From an uncultured Chitinophagaceae bacterium (GTDB taxonomy: Bacteria; Bacteroidota; Bacteroidia; Chitinophagales; Chitinophagaceae): a DNA stretch of 11,525 nt. Shown one piece after another: positions 1 to 6,111 of the stretch. Under the pieces are notes generated by a model. The model was given only the letters and a program-made list of their open reading frames with translations, ran no database searches and was not told the origin of the DNA. The stretch lies in assembly GCA_946885665.1 (NCBI GenBank), contig CAMPGT010000127.1:1-11525 (forward strand), written 5' to 3'. How positions within the stretch are numbered: the stretch's first letter is position 1; each line of letters begins with the position of its first letter. The position numbers and the translations under genes are program-made.

Positions 1-6
1 GCAAAC

Positions 7-50
7 GTGTCCCCCGCTGGCGGGGGTGGCGCGAAGCGCCGGGGGTGGAC
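7..50 (+). repeat. GC-rich double-hairpin dispersed repeat, copy 1
   Basis: A 44-base unit with two adjacent hairpins. The first is CCCCCGC/GCGGGGG around a TG loop (11-26). The second is GGCGC-GAA-GCGCC (28-40). It ends GGGGGTGGAC. The unit recurs identically at 88-131 and, in the opposite orientation with small changes, near 408-453 and 4905-4947. The compact paired-palindrome form and intergenic placement resemble REP/BIME-type elements. No transposase that might mobilise it is visible here. Confidence 0.85.
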
Positions 51-52
51 CA

Positions 53-87
53 GCAATAGGCAATAGGCAATAGGCAATGGGCAAAAG
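53..87 (+). repeat. Tandem heptamer array GCAATAG (about 5 units)
   Basis: Five consecutive 7-base units run from 53 to 87: three exact GCAATAG, then GCAATGG and GCAAAAG. The array exactly fills the space between double-hairpin copies 1 and 2. The last two units are degenerate, as expected at the edge of a slippage-prone array. A single unit in the opposite orientation (CTATTGC, 397-403) also adjoins repeat copy 3, so the heptamer appears to belong to the composite repeat. Confidence 0.8.
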
Positions 88-131
88 GTGTCCCCCGCTG
101 GCGGGGGTGGCGCGAAGCGCCGGGGGTGGAC
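88..131 (+). repeat. GC-rich double-hairpin dispersed repeat, copy 2
   Basis: This is an exact 44-base duplicate of copy 1, offset by 81 bases in the same orientation. Because 81 is a multiple of three, both copies read open in the same frame, giving the repeat-derived peptide PRWRGWREAPG. That reading frame has no ATG and is probably incidental. The copy lies just beyond the terminator of the tRNA-Asp unit. Confidence 0.85.
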
Positions 132-168
132 AAAACCCTCGCTGAAGAAGCGCAGCACCTGAAAAACT

Positions 169-191
169 AAACCCGCTACCAGAGCGGGTTT
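169..191 (-). terminator. Rho-independent terminator of tRNA-Asp
   Basis: A perfect 9-base stem AAACCCGCT (169-177) / AGCGGGTTT (183-191) encloses a 5-base loop. Read on the minus strand it is followed by TTTAGTTTTTC, a good U-tract. It lies 15 bases beyond the 3' end of the tRNA, as expected for a single-gene tRNA unit. Confidence 0.85.
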
Positions 192-205
192 AAGTACAAT
201 TTCAG

Positions 206-279
206 CGGACCGGACGGGACTCGAACCCGCGACCTCCGCCGTGACAGGGCGGCATTCTAACCAACTGAACTACCGATCC
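206..279 (-). tRNA. tRNA-Asp (anticodon GTC)
   Basis: The minus strand folds as a complete 74-base tRNA without encoded CCA. The acceptor arm GGATCGG (279-273) pairs with CCGGTCC, including one G-U pair, and leaves discriminator G at 206. The D-arm contains AGTTGGTTAGA. The anticodon stem CCGCC/GGCGG encloses loop CTGTCAC, giving anticodon GTC for aspartate. The T-arm contains GGTTCGAGTCC. It is flanked by its own promoter (319-350) and terminator (169-191), so it appears to be transcribed alone. Confidence 0.97.
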
Positions 280-318
280 GTCTACAAAAAGGGAGTGACC
301 CTCTCCATAAATGGACGG

Positions 319-350
319 CAAAGATAAAGGTAGAGAGAACGCAGGCCAAA
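319..350 (-). promoter_or_regulatory. Bacteroidota sigma-A promoter of tRNA-Asp
   Basis: On the minus strand a -33 element TTTG (350-347) and a -7 element TATCTTTG (326-319) are separated by exactly 20 bases. This matches the Bacteroidota housekeeping pattern TTTG-N19-20-TANNTTTG in all fixed positions. Predicted transcription starts near 312, about 33 bases before the mature tRNA 5' end. Confidence 0.75.
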
Positions 351-400
351 GAATTTTCGAAAGAGTTTTTTATAAGGTATGTAGTGTCACGTTGTCTATT

Positions 401-453
401 GCCGCTCGTCCACCCCCGTCGCCTTCGGCGCCACCCCCGCCAGCGGGGGAAAC
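401..453 (-). repeat. Double-hairpin repeat, copy 3 (inverted)
   Basis: This is the inverse of copies 1 and 2: GTCCACCCCCG, then a hairpin GTCGCC-TTC-GGCGCC, then CCCCCGCCAGCGGGGG. The second hairpin differs from copies 1 and 2 but keeps its stem, which suggests the structure is maintained. The seven preceding bases (GCCGCTC, 401-407) are shared with copy 4 except for one C/T change. A single CTATTGC heptamer lies just outside. It sits between two genes that both run leftward: the regulator upstream and the tRNA downstream. Confidence 0.75.
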
Positions 454-515
454 GTCAAATTGTTGATCTTTCCCCGACTACCCGCCGGTGATTTCCCCGA
501 AAAATTTGTGGAGAA

Positions 516-1130
516 TTATTTCGGTCCTTTCTTATTTGTTGCTACCCGGATGGATTCAGGTTGGCCTGGCAGCATCTTGCGTCGCACGCGGCTCAGCGTT
601 TCCGGTTTCATTCCGAGAAATGACGCTATGGAGCCGACTTTGGCCACTTGATAAACGGCAGAAAAATTCTCCATGAACCAATTGTATTTTTCCACCGCAG
701 AAAGATGAAGAATTTTTTTCAGGCGCAGGTCTCTTTCAATACAGGACTGCTCCAATATCTTCCGTCCAAACACATTGATGCGGAAGCTTTTCGCATACAT
801 CTTCTGCAATGCCGTATAGCTTAATAAATACACGTCGCTTTCAGTAATCGCTTCGATGTATTCAAAAGCAGGATTTTGCGTATAAAAACTGTGAAATGCT
901 CCACAGAAGGTAGCGGGTATATTGAAGGTTGTCGTGATTTCTTCGCCCGCTTCGTTTAAATGGTAAGTGCGCAAATATCCCGATTCTACAAGCGCGATAT
1001 GCCGCGCAACCTGTCCGGAGTGGATCCATTCCGTTCCCTTTTTGATATGCAATGGTTGCAGTGCCGCCTTAAAAGCGGCCAAATCATCATCTGCCAAACC
1101 ATTGGCTGTCAAAAACGCATCAATCAACAT
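516..1130 (-). CDS. Crp/Fnr-family transcriptional regulator
   Basis: A 204-residue, full-length regulator of the short Bacteroidota Crp type. Residues ~25-115 form the cyclic-nucleotide-binding-like beta-roll (LVESGYLRTY near 47-56). A dimerisation helix lies at ~117-140 and a winged-helix HTH at ~160-187 (SIASFLGMKPETLSR). The recognition helix carries E177-T-L-S180-R181, the E-x-x-S-R pattern of FNR, which reads TTGAT half-sites. CRP has E-x-x-G-R and reads TGTGA. There are only two cysteines (C76, C130), so no FNR iron-sulphur cluster is expected, and the CRP cAMP-binding signature is absent; the signal is unknown. The ATG at 1128-1130 gives the usual N-terminus. The gene is divergent from the 1261 gene. 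A relaxed FNR-like site in the shared upstream region suggests autoregulation. Confidence 0.9.
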   Translation of the reverse strand: MLIDAFLTANGLADDDLAAFKAALQPLHIKKGTEWIHSGQVARHIALVESGYLRTYHLNEAGEEITTTFNIPATFCGAFHSFYTQNPAFEYIEAITESDVYLLSYTALQKMYAKSFRINVFGRKILEQSCIERDLRLKKILHLSAVEKYNWFMENFSAVYQVAKVGSIASFLGMKPETLSRVRRKMLPGQPESIRVATNKKGPK

Positions 1131-1153
1131 TTTGCGATTATCGGGTGAAGGCG

Positions 1154-1161
1154 CAAAATTA
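1154..1161 (-). promoter_or_regulatory. Possible -7 element of the Crp/Fnr gene
   Basis: On the minus strand TAATTTTG matches TANNTTTG and would place the transcription start near 1147, about 17 bases before the ATG. No TTTG lies at the right distance upstream; the nearest is ATTG at 1189-1186 with a 24-base spacer. The call therefore rests on one element only. Confidence 0.35.
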
Positions 1162-1195
1162 CCGCAATCATAAAAGACGGCCTTTCAATTTTATT

Positions 1196-1209
1196 CTGAC
1201 TTATATCAA
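1196..1209. promoter_or_regulatory. Relaxed FNR-like operator in the divergent region
   Basis: CTGAC-TTAT-ATCAA has a perfect right half-site and a left half-site with two changes from TTGAT-N4-ATCAA. It shares the TTATATCAA core with the perfect site at 5021-5034. It lies 66 bases upstream of the Crp/Fnr start codon and 51 bases upstream of the 1261 gene, so it could serve either gene. Assignment to the adjacent regulator is inference. Confidence 0.35.
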
Positions 1210-1238
1210 GAAAAAATCCGTCAACGAATGGAAGTTTT

Positions 1239-1259
1239 GCTGCTTAAAAAGTAAGCAGC
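1239..1259 (+). promoter_or_regulatory. 8-bp hairpin abutting the start codon of the 1261 gene
   Basis: GCTGCTTA (1239-1246) pairs perfectly with TAAGCAGC (1252-1259) around a five-base loop AAAAG. The stem ends one base before the ATG at 1261. An in-frame stop at 1252-1254 prevents any longer upstream start. In mRNA this fold would occupy the ribosome landing site, so it may damp translation. There is no U-tract after it in either direction, which argues against a terminator. Confidence 0.4.
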
Positions 1260-1260
1260 T

Positions 1261-1881
1261 ATGTACGCCATTAACCATGCAGCAACAGCGCTATTGCTGA
1301 AAAAGAAAGCGCCATCGCAACCCATTTTTCCCCTTCTTGTTTCCACCCAACTCATGGAACTGTTTTGGGTATTCTTCAACTTCACAGGGATTGAACACTA
1401 CTCTGTTATCGAAGAGCAATTACACCTTGACTTCCTTCCTTACTCCCATTCAGTTCTTTCAGCCCTCTTACTTTCGCTGCTTGGCTACAGTTTTATTCGC
1501 TGGGTGCTCCGTAACCCGTCACTGGCCCTGCCTTTTGCCATTGGCGTTTTGTCGCACCTCATTCTGGATGTAGTTTTTCATGAAAGAGATATCCATCTCT
1601 GGCCCTTTACGGAAGGGCCTTCCTGGGGGCTGGGCATTATCCGGTACCCGGTGGTCAATTTTATTTTGGAGCTTTGCTACGGGATCTTTTGTTGGTGGTA
1701 TTACAAAGGGAACAAGAAGCTGCTTTTTGTCATTGTTATCTTTAACATTCTGGACTTCCCGATCATGCTGGCCTCAGGATCTTCACTCGATATTTTTATT
1801 CATCATCCACTTTTGTTGCCTGCCTTTATTCTTTTTCAAATTCTTATTACCTGGTATTTTATCGCGCGGTATTCGCGTTGA
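1261..1881 (+). CDS. YdjM/DUF457-type membrane protein, putative metal-dependent hydrolase
   Basis: A 206-residue, strongly hydrophobic protein with about five membrane segments (~22-42, 62-82, 86-106, 127-147, 153-172) and a C-terminal one at ~182-202. It has the pattern of the membrane-bound metal-dependent hydrolase family represented by YdjM (DUF457): an N-terminal H6, then S62-H63-S, then S98-H99-LILD103, and HLWPF at 112-116. These His/Asp residues are the likely metal ligands. The family's substrate is not established, so the reaction is unknown. The start is fixed by an in-frame stop at 1252. It is divergent from the Crp/Fnr gene and may share its control region. Family assignment is from motif pattern only. 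Confidence 0.75.
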   Translation: MYAINHAATALLLKKKAPSQPIFPLLVSTQLMELFWVFFNFTGIEHYSVIEEQLHLDFLPYSHSVLSALLLSLLGYSFIRWVLRNPSLALPFAIGVLSHLILDVVFHERDIHLWPFTEGPSWGLGIIRYPVVNFILELCYGIFCWWYYKGNKKLLFVIVIFNILDFPIMLASGSSLDIFIHHPLLLPAFILFQILITWYFIARYSR

Positions 1882-1935
1882 TTTTTAGAATTCGATATTC
1901 GAGCGTAATAAATACTAAACTTTAAGGAACGCAAA

Positions 1936-2283
1936 ACGACAAAATTTTCAATAGCGCTATTTCTTCTTTTTTATGTCAGCTGCGTGGGCACACTCAAAAA
2001 CGGTAGCCGGGAACGAGGCAACAATGAAAAGGCAAATATTTCGTTAGCCGAAGCCTCAGAAATCAAGTTCGATTCTCAACAGGATACAACTGTTGAAGAA
2101 TTTAATCAGTTTTGGAAAGCATTCCCTCCTTCTTATATACCAATGTTTATTTTTATTGCCATCACACTTGCAAAAAAGAAGAATAGCAAATCCCCGTATT
2201 TGTTTATTCAACAGAAAAGACGTGGAGGAACTGGCGAGGCCGGGGATGACTTGGTGATAACGGATTGTGGTTGGTTTATTTGA
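1936..2283 (+). CDS. Small lipoprotein-like ORF lacking a start codon, probably decayed
   Basis: The open frame from the stop at 1909 to the TGA at 2281-2283 has no ATG, GTG or TTG before the GTG at 1984. However, codons 1936-1983 read TTKFSIALFLLFYVSC, a textbook SPII signal peptide ending in lipobox YVSC. An ACG at 1936, one base from ATG, sits where the initiator should be. The mature part (GTLKNGSRERG, then SLAEASEIKFDSQQ and EEFNQFWKAF) looks genuine up to about codon 65. The remainder is a hydrophobic stretch plus a basic tail (ending DDLVITDCGWFI) that does not continue the style of the first part and may be shifted or fused sequence. If translated from GTG 1984 the product loses its signal and has 99 residues. 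The family is unrecognised. Confidence 0.45.
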   Translation, partial: TTKFSIALFLLFYVSCVGTLKNGSRERGNNEKANISLAEASEIKFDSQQDTTVEEFNQFWKAFPPSYIPMFIFIAITLAKKKNSKSPYLFIQQKRRGGTGEAGDDLVITDCGWFI

Positions 2284-2334
2284 TTTGGCTATTTTGATAG
2301 ATTCGCCGGAACACCAACAATTCCTGCAAAACGC

Positions 2335-4755
2335 TTATTCTCCTTTTAAACTCCTTACCGGATTCGTCAGTGCGCCTATTACTGCCTGACAACTTACAGT
2401 TATCAGCGCTACTGACAGCGCGATCAGGCCTGCCAGAACAAACATCCACCAACTTATATCAATCCGGTAAGAAAAATTTTTCAGCCATTCGTGCATCACC
2501 CGGCCTGCTATCGGCAATCCGATTCCAATGGCAACGATCACTAACTTTAAAAAATCCTTTGACAAAAGCTGAACGATGTCCGGGACGCTTGCCCCGAGCA
2601 CCTTTCGCACCCCTATTTCTTTAGTTCTTTGTTCAGCACTGAATGCCGTCAATCCGAATAATCCTAAACAGGAAATGAAAATAGCAACGACGGTAAATGA
2701 ATTGATGATATTTGATAAGGTAATTTCCGTACGGTATTGCTCATGCACCTCTTCATCCACGAACGTGTATTCAAATGGAACTCCTGCAAAATGCTTATGC
2801 CATATAACAGCTATTTTTCCAAGCAATGCTTTATAATTGCTGCTGTTCGTGCTGATGAGAACTTCCGGAATGTAACTGGTTATATACCGAATAAATAATG
2901 GCTTTATTTCGTCGCGCAATGAATTAAAGTTATAATCTCGCATGACACCCGCAATCTCAAAGCTCACCCGACTGCCATCAGGAGATTCGGTGAATACTTT
3001 AGTTCCTTGCGCGTGATCAATGTCAAGACCCAACGTCTTTGCGAGTGTTTCATTTATAATGACTTTTCCGGAGTCGCGTGGCCTGAAATCCCGACCTGCC
3101 GCCAGTTTGATACCTGCAGTCTTCATAAAATGTTCATCTGCTTCAATCGCCTTCGCGTCGGTAGCGGCAGCCATATTTTGGCCTTCAATAAAAAGGGGCA
3201 GGTTATAAAGAACATCCCGCCCGGGAATATTGTCTGTTCTGCTTACTGAGCTTATGGCCGCCACTTTGTGCAGATCATTTACAAAGTCAGGTATATTGGC
3301 GACATCTTCGTTTGTGTGAAAAGTGAAACCAATCTTCTGGTTCGGATCGAAGCCGAGGTCTCTGGTTTTTATATAGTGCAGCTGGCTATAAATTACAATG
3401 ATGCCAGTAATCAAAATAATTGACAATGCAAATTGGAACACTACCAGTGAGCGCCTGATTCCAACACTCGAAATATGACTGGTGAAGGCGCCCTTGATTA
3501 CTTTTATTTCTTTGAATGCCGATAAGTAAAATGCAGGATAACTGCCGGCGATCAAGCCGGTTGTTGCCATAATTACGAAGAGCATTAGCCATAACCGGTA
3601 ATCAGAAAGAAAATTCAATTTAATATTGGCCTCGGTGATGTCGTTTAAATAGGGCAACATAACAATCAACAATGGTACGGCAATCAATAATGCGGCGAAT
3701 GAAAGCAGCATTGATTCGCCAAGAAATTGTTTTACCAGGTCTGCTCTGCTTGCCCCGATCACTTTTCGTATCCCTACCTCTTTTGCTCGTTTTGAGGCAC
3801 GGGCCGTAGACAGGTTCATGAAGTTAATACAGGCAATGACCTGAATTAAAACAGCTATCACTAGTAAGATCTTTAAAAAAACGGGACTGACCGGCTTTGA
3901 TAGCTGAAGACCTTTTAAACCGGTGGTAGTGTGAATCTGGCTGACCGGTTGAAGGTAAAACTGTTTCGTCATCCCTTCTCGCTTCAGTTGTTCCTGTGCA
4001 TGCTTTTCAACAAAGGCCTTAAATTTGTTTTCCAATTCAGCGACGTTGGTGTGTGGCCGTAGTTTTACGTAGGAAATAACAATATTGTCGCCGGTCCAGG
4101 ATTCGTGTTCGTTAAAATAACCTCCATATCCGCCACTGTTCATTGAAAAAAAGAAATCGGCATGTATGTGCGTTTTCCCGAGGGTTTCATCCATTACACC
4201 GCCTACTGTAAAGTTATTCAGGCCAAACCTGTTGCCAATCTGAATCACTTTGCCAATTGGATTTTCATGTCCGAATAATTTATCCGAGATGGATTTCATT
4301 AATACCACGGTATTGGGAGATGCCAGAGCAGTTTGCGGATTGCCATAATTAAAATGGAAATCGAACATCCGGAACAGGGTTGAGTCTGCGTATGCAGCAT
4401 CATTTGCATACAGTGATTTTTCTTTATAGCGAAGCAAATGATGGTCCATGCCAACGCCGGGAATAATTCGGGCAAATTCTTCCACCTCAGGGAAATCATG
4501 CTTCATAGCAGGAGCAACAGGTGCCGTGGCCGTTGCCCAGTTGCCCTTATCATTCTGAACCGTCCAAATTGTATTGATCCGGTAGATATTCTGTCCATTA
4601 TGATGATGTTTGTCGTAGCTATATTGGTCCTGTACGTATAAAATAATATACAGGCAACATAGTGTGCCAATAGCTAACCCAATTACATTAATGGAACTGA
4701 ACGCTTTGTTCTTTTGAAAGGACCGTAAGGCTGTTTTAAAATATATCTTAAACAT
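2335..4755 (-). CDS. MacB/FtsX-type ABC transporter permease (orphan)
   Basis: An 806-residue inner-membrane permease of the two-FtsX-domain type common in Bacteroidota. The first membrane helix lies at ~20-41. A MacB-type periplasmic core at ~45-285 is followed by FtsX domain 1 (~290-415), with helices near 292-312, 350-367 and 389-407 and the coupling loop KEVGIRKVIGAS. A helix at ~436-456 and a second periplasmic domain (~460-680) precede FtsX domain 2 (~683-800, coupling loop TKEIGVRKVLGAS). The protein has no nucleotide-binding domain and no ATPase gene is adjacent, so it would need an ATPase encoded elsewhere. Relatives act in lipoprotein, peptide or drug export, or in mechanotransmission; the substrate here is unknown. 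The ATG start gives the typical MFKIYFKTALRSFQKNK opening. No convincing promoter was seen; TTCGTTTG (4809-4802) is a weak -7 candidate. Confidence 0.9.
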   Translation of the reverse strand: MFKIYFKTALRSFQKNKAFSSINVIGLAIGTLCCLYIILYVQDQYSYDKHHHNGQNIYRINTIWTVQNDKGNWATATAPVAPAMKHDFPEVEEFARIIPGVGMDHHLLRYKEKSLYANDAAYADSTLFRMFDFHFNYGNPQTALASPNTVVLMKSISDKLFGHENPIGKVIQIGNRFGLNNFTVGGVMDETLGKTHIHADFFFSMNSGGYGGYFNEHESWTGDNIVISYVKLRPHTNVAELENKFKAFVEKHAQEQLKREGMTKQFYLQPVSQIHTTTGLKGLQLSKPVSPVFLKILLVIAVLIQVIACINFMNLSTARASKRAKEVGIRKVIGASRADLVKQFLGESMLLSFAALLIAVPLLIVMLPYLNDITEANIKLNFLSDYRLWLMLFVIMATTGLIAGSYPAFYLSAFKEIKVIKGAFTSHISSVGIRRSLVVFQFALSIILITGIIVIYSQLHYIKTRDLGFDPNQKIGFTFHTNEDVANIPDFVNDLHKVAAISSVSRTDNIPGRDVLYNLPLFIEGQNMAAATDAKAIEADEHFMKTAGIKLAAGRDFRPRDSGKVIINETLAKTLGLDIDHAQGTKVFTESPDGSRVSFEIAGVMRDYNFNSLRDEIKPLFIRYITSYIPEVLISTNSSNYKALLGKIAVIWHKHFAGVPFEYTFVDEEVHEQYRTEITLSNIINSFTVVAIFISCLGLFGLTAFSAEQRTKEIGVRKVLGASVPDIVQLLSKDFLKLVIVAIGIGLPIAGRVMHEWLKNFSYRIDISWWMFVLAGLIALSVALITVSCQAVIGALTNPVRSLKGE

Positions 4756-4897
4756 GAAATGCAGTCGATGTTAGAAATCTTGTACAAAAACGCCTTTTTG
4801 CCAAACGAACGATAAATGTACGGAGTTGTAAAAGGTTATGAAATCACGCCCGTTTACAAAATTTTCAGGCCGCACCGCATTGGAATCAAATGCAGTC

Positions 4898-4947
4898 GCC
4901 GCTTGTCCACCCCCGTCGCCTTCGGCGCCACCCCGCCAGCGGGGGAT
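4898..4947 (-). repeat. Double-hairpin repeat, copy 4 (inverted)
   Basis: It has the same orientation and sequence type as copy 3, including the GTCGCC-TTC-GGCGCC hairpin and the shared left flank GCCGCT(T/C). One C is missing in the spacer (CCACCCCGCC instead of CCACCCCCGCC). It lies between divergent genes, where a terminator would serve neither, which supports a dispersed repeat and not a terminator. Confidence 0.75.
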
Positions 4948-5020
4948 ATTCATTTTCGCCGAGGAAGTTGAAACGGAGTGCGCCGAGATAGTATATCGAT
5001 CAAATATTAATAACGCGAGA

Positions 5021-5034
5021 TTGATTTATATCAA
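5021..5034. promoter_or_regulatory. Perfect FNR-type palindrome TTGAT-TTAT-ATCAA
   Basis: The site matches the FNR consensus TTGAT-N4-ATCAA at all ten fixed positions. Its centre is 107 bases upstream of the GYF_2 start and about 272 bases upstream of the permease start. A possible -7-like stretch at 5056-5065 (TAGGATTTTT) would place the site about 42 bases upstream of transcription, a usual activator position, but this element is poor. The recognition helix of the 516-1130 regulator is of the type that binds TTGAT. The pairing is inference. Confidence 0.45.
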
Positions 5035-5134
5035 ACCAACAAAAACGCATCGTATTAGGATTTTTCTGTAAATTAATGCGATCAACCGCGACTCCAATTC
5101 CTGCTGATCTTCCCCCCTAAACTTCATCAGCATC

Positions 5135-6064
5135 ATGCAATATTACTACCTCAACCAGGCGGCGGAGCAAGTCGGGCCGGTAAGTACCGAGGAGCTCAAA
5201 AACGCCGGCATTACACCCAAAACACTTGTTTGGAAAGAAGGAATGAAAGAATGGGTTCCCGCTGGCGCCATTGCGGAACTCAAACAATTGTTTACCCCAA
5301 CGCCTCCGCCCATAACAAAAAACCCACCGGCGTTGCAATCACCCCAAAGCAACCGCACAAAACTCCTGCTCGCAGCAGGCGGACTGCTCGTCATCGTCGT
5401 CGCAGCCGCCATCTTTATATTCGGGCGCAAAGGCTCAAAACATGCTGAGACAACCGTCGGCAAACTCGACAGCGTTGTGGCAACACCACCCGCCGACACA
5501 ACTTCAAAAGACGACAGCGTCGCCAACCCAACAAAAATCGTTAACCTCGATTCGCTCGCAAGCGCCATCTGGGATACGTCATCTAACACCAAAACAACGA
5601 CTGCCAACGATGCCGTGCCCTCCTTCCTGCCAGGCTTTGGAAACGGCAATTCTTCATCCGAAAATCAAAAAGATTCCAAAGCCCCTGCGCCGAAAAAAAC
5701 AAGTAAAAAACGAGCCGGCGAGCAGGTGAACGACACACGCGATGAGCCTGCACCTCCAAAGCGTAGCGAACCGGAACGGGTGAACCCCGCACGCTACATC
5801 GCCGTGACGGGTACATACCGCAAGAACCTGGTGTTTGAGGCTATCCTCGAAGGAACCATACGCAATGGATACAGCAGCCAGGTGCGCGACGTAACCATTG
5901 AAGTAACATTTCTCGATGCGAGCGGTCAACCCGTGGGCAACAAACGGTTCACTCAGAACGGCACCCTGCCCGCAGGGTCGAGCATGTCGTTTAAGTTTAA
6001 AACGAAACCGCCCAAAGGCACGAAAACCGCGCGTTATGAAGTGGCTTCTGTGAGCTTGCGTTGA
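5135..6064 (+). CDS. GYF_2-domain single-pass membrane protein
   Basis: A 309-residue protein in three parts. Residues 1-50 are a GYF_2 (DUF4339) domain, seen in YYYLNQAAEQVGPVSTEEL and LVWKEGMKEWVPA. A proline-rich hinge (54-70) leads to one membrane helix at ~77-97 (LLLAAGGLLVIVVAAAIFIF) with basic residues on both sides. A Thr/Ser/Lys/Pro-rich, probably disordered linker spans ~100-218. The C-terminal ~90 residues (YIAVTGTYRKN, then EGTIRNGYSSQVRDVTIEV) look like a beta-sandwich domain of the FxLyD/DUF3426 sort. GYF_2 domains usually bind proline-rich peptides in the cytoplasm, so the tail domain would be periplasmic. The molecular role is unknown. ATG 5135 starts directly at the conserved GYF_2 opening. 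A perfect FNR-like site lies 107 bases upstream. Confidence 0.85.
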   Translation: MQYYYLNQAAEQVGPVSTEELKNAGITPKTLVWKEGMKEWVPAGAIAELKQLFTPTPPPITKNPPALQSPQSNRTKLLLAAGGLLVIVVAAAIFIFGRKGSKHAETTVGKLDSVVATPPADTTSKDDSVANPTKIVNLDSLASAIWDTSSNTKTTTANDAVPSFLPGFGNGNSSSENQKDSKAPAPKKTSKKRAGEQVNDTRDEPAPPKRSEPERVNPARYIAVTGTYRKNLVFEAILEGTIRNGYSSQVRDVTIEVTFLDASGQPVGNKRFTQNGTLPAGSSMSFKFKTKPPKGTKTARYEVASVSLR

Positions 6065-6076
6065 GATGAAGTTTCC

Positions 6077-6111
6077 CCGGATTACGCATAATTACCCGGC
6101 TCCTATTTTTT
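6077..6111 (+). terminator. Weak terminator candidate between convergent genes
   Basis: CCGGATTA (6077-6084) can pair with TAAT and CCGG (6089-6092, 6096-6099) around a CGCA loop, with a three-base bulge. Six T follow at 6106-6111 after a seven-base gap. It lies 13 bases beyond the GYF_2 stop codon. The T-run overlaps the lysine codons at the end of the convergent lipoprotein gene, so it may be coincidental. Confidence 0.3.

Larger units (their letters stand above)
4756..5134. other. Divergent intergenic region between the 4755 and 5135 genes
   Basis: These 379 bases separate the minus-strand permease from the plus-strand GYF_2 gene. They hold repeat copy 4 (4898-4947) and a perfect FNR-type palindrome (5021-5034). 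There is an AT-rich stretch at 4990-5075 and a T/C-rich stretch just before the plus-strand gene. The only ORF of note, on the minus strand at 4771-4953, runs through the repeat and has no recognisable protein features. No RNA gene or terminator was seen. Confidence 0.6.

Noticed and set aside
1..131. CRISPR-like pattern of two identical repeats with a spacer between
   Set aside because: There are only two units, the spacer is a tandem heptamer array, and the same repeat is scattered singly and inverted elsewhere. No cas gene is present.
60..170. Open frame through repeat copy 2 ending AEEAQHLKN
   Set aside because: It has no ATG, most of it is repeat-derived, and it ends inside the tRNA terminator. 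It is probably incidental.
2444..2465. TTATATCAA core resembling the FNR-like sites
   Set aside because: It is inside the permease coding sequence, encodes the conserved YRIDIS segment and has only one half-site.
4771..4953. Minus-strand ORF of 60 codons starting in repeat copy 4
   Set aside because: Its N-terminal third is the translated GC-rich repeat and the rest is intergenic sequence without protein-like pattern.
5001..5035. Minus-strand promoter for the 4755 permease (TTTG at 5035-5032, TAATATTTG at 5009-5001)
   Set aside because: The -7 element has an extra base and the spacer is 22. It would give a leader of about 240 bases running through repeat copy 4. It is possible but too weak to list.
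5146..5649. Minus-strand ORF of 167 codons
   Set aside because: It lies wholly antisense to the GYF_2 gene and its Ser/Ala/Thr-rich product mirrors the low-complexity linker coding sequence.
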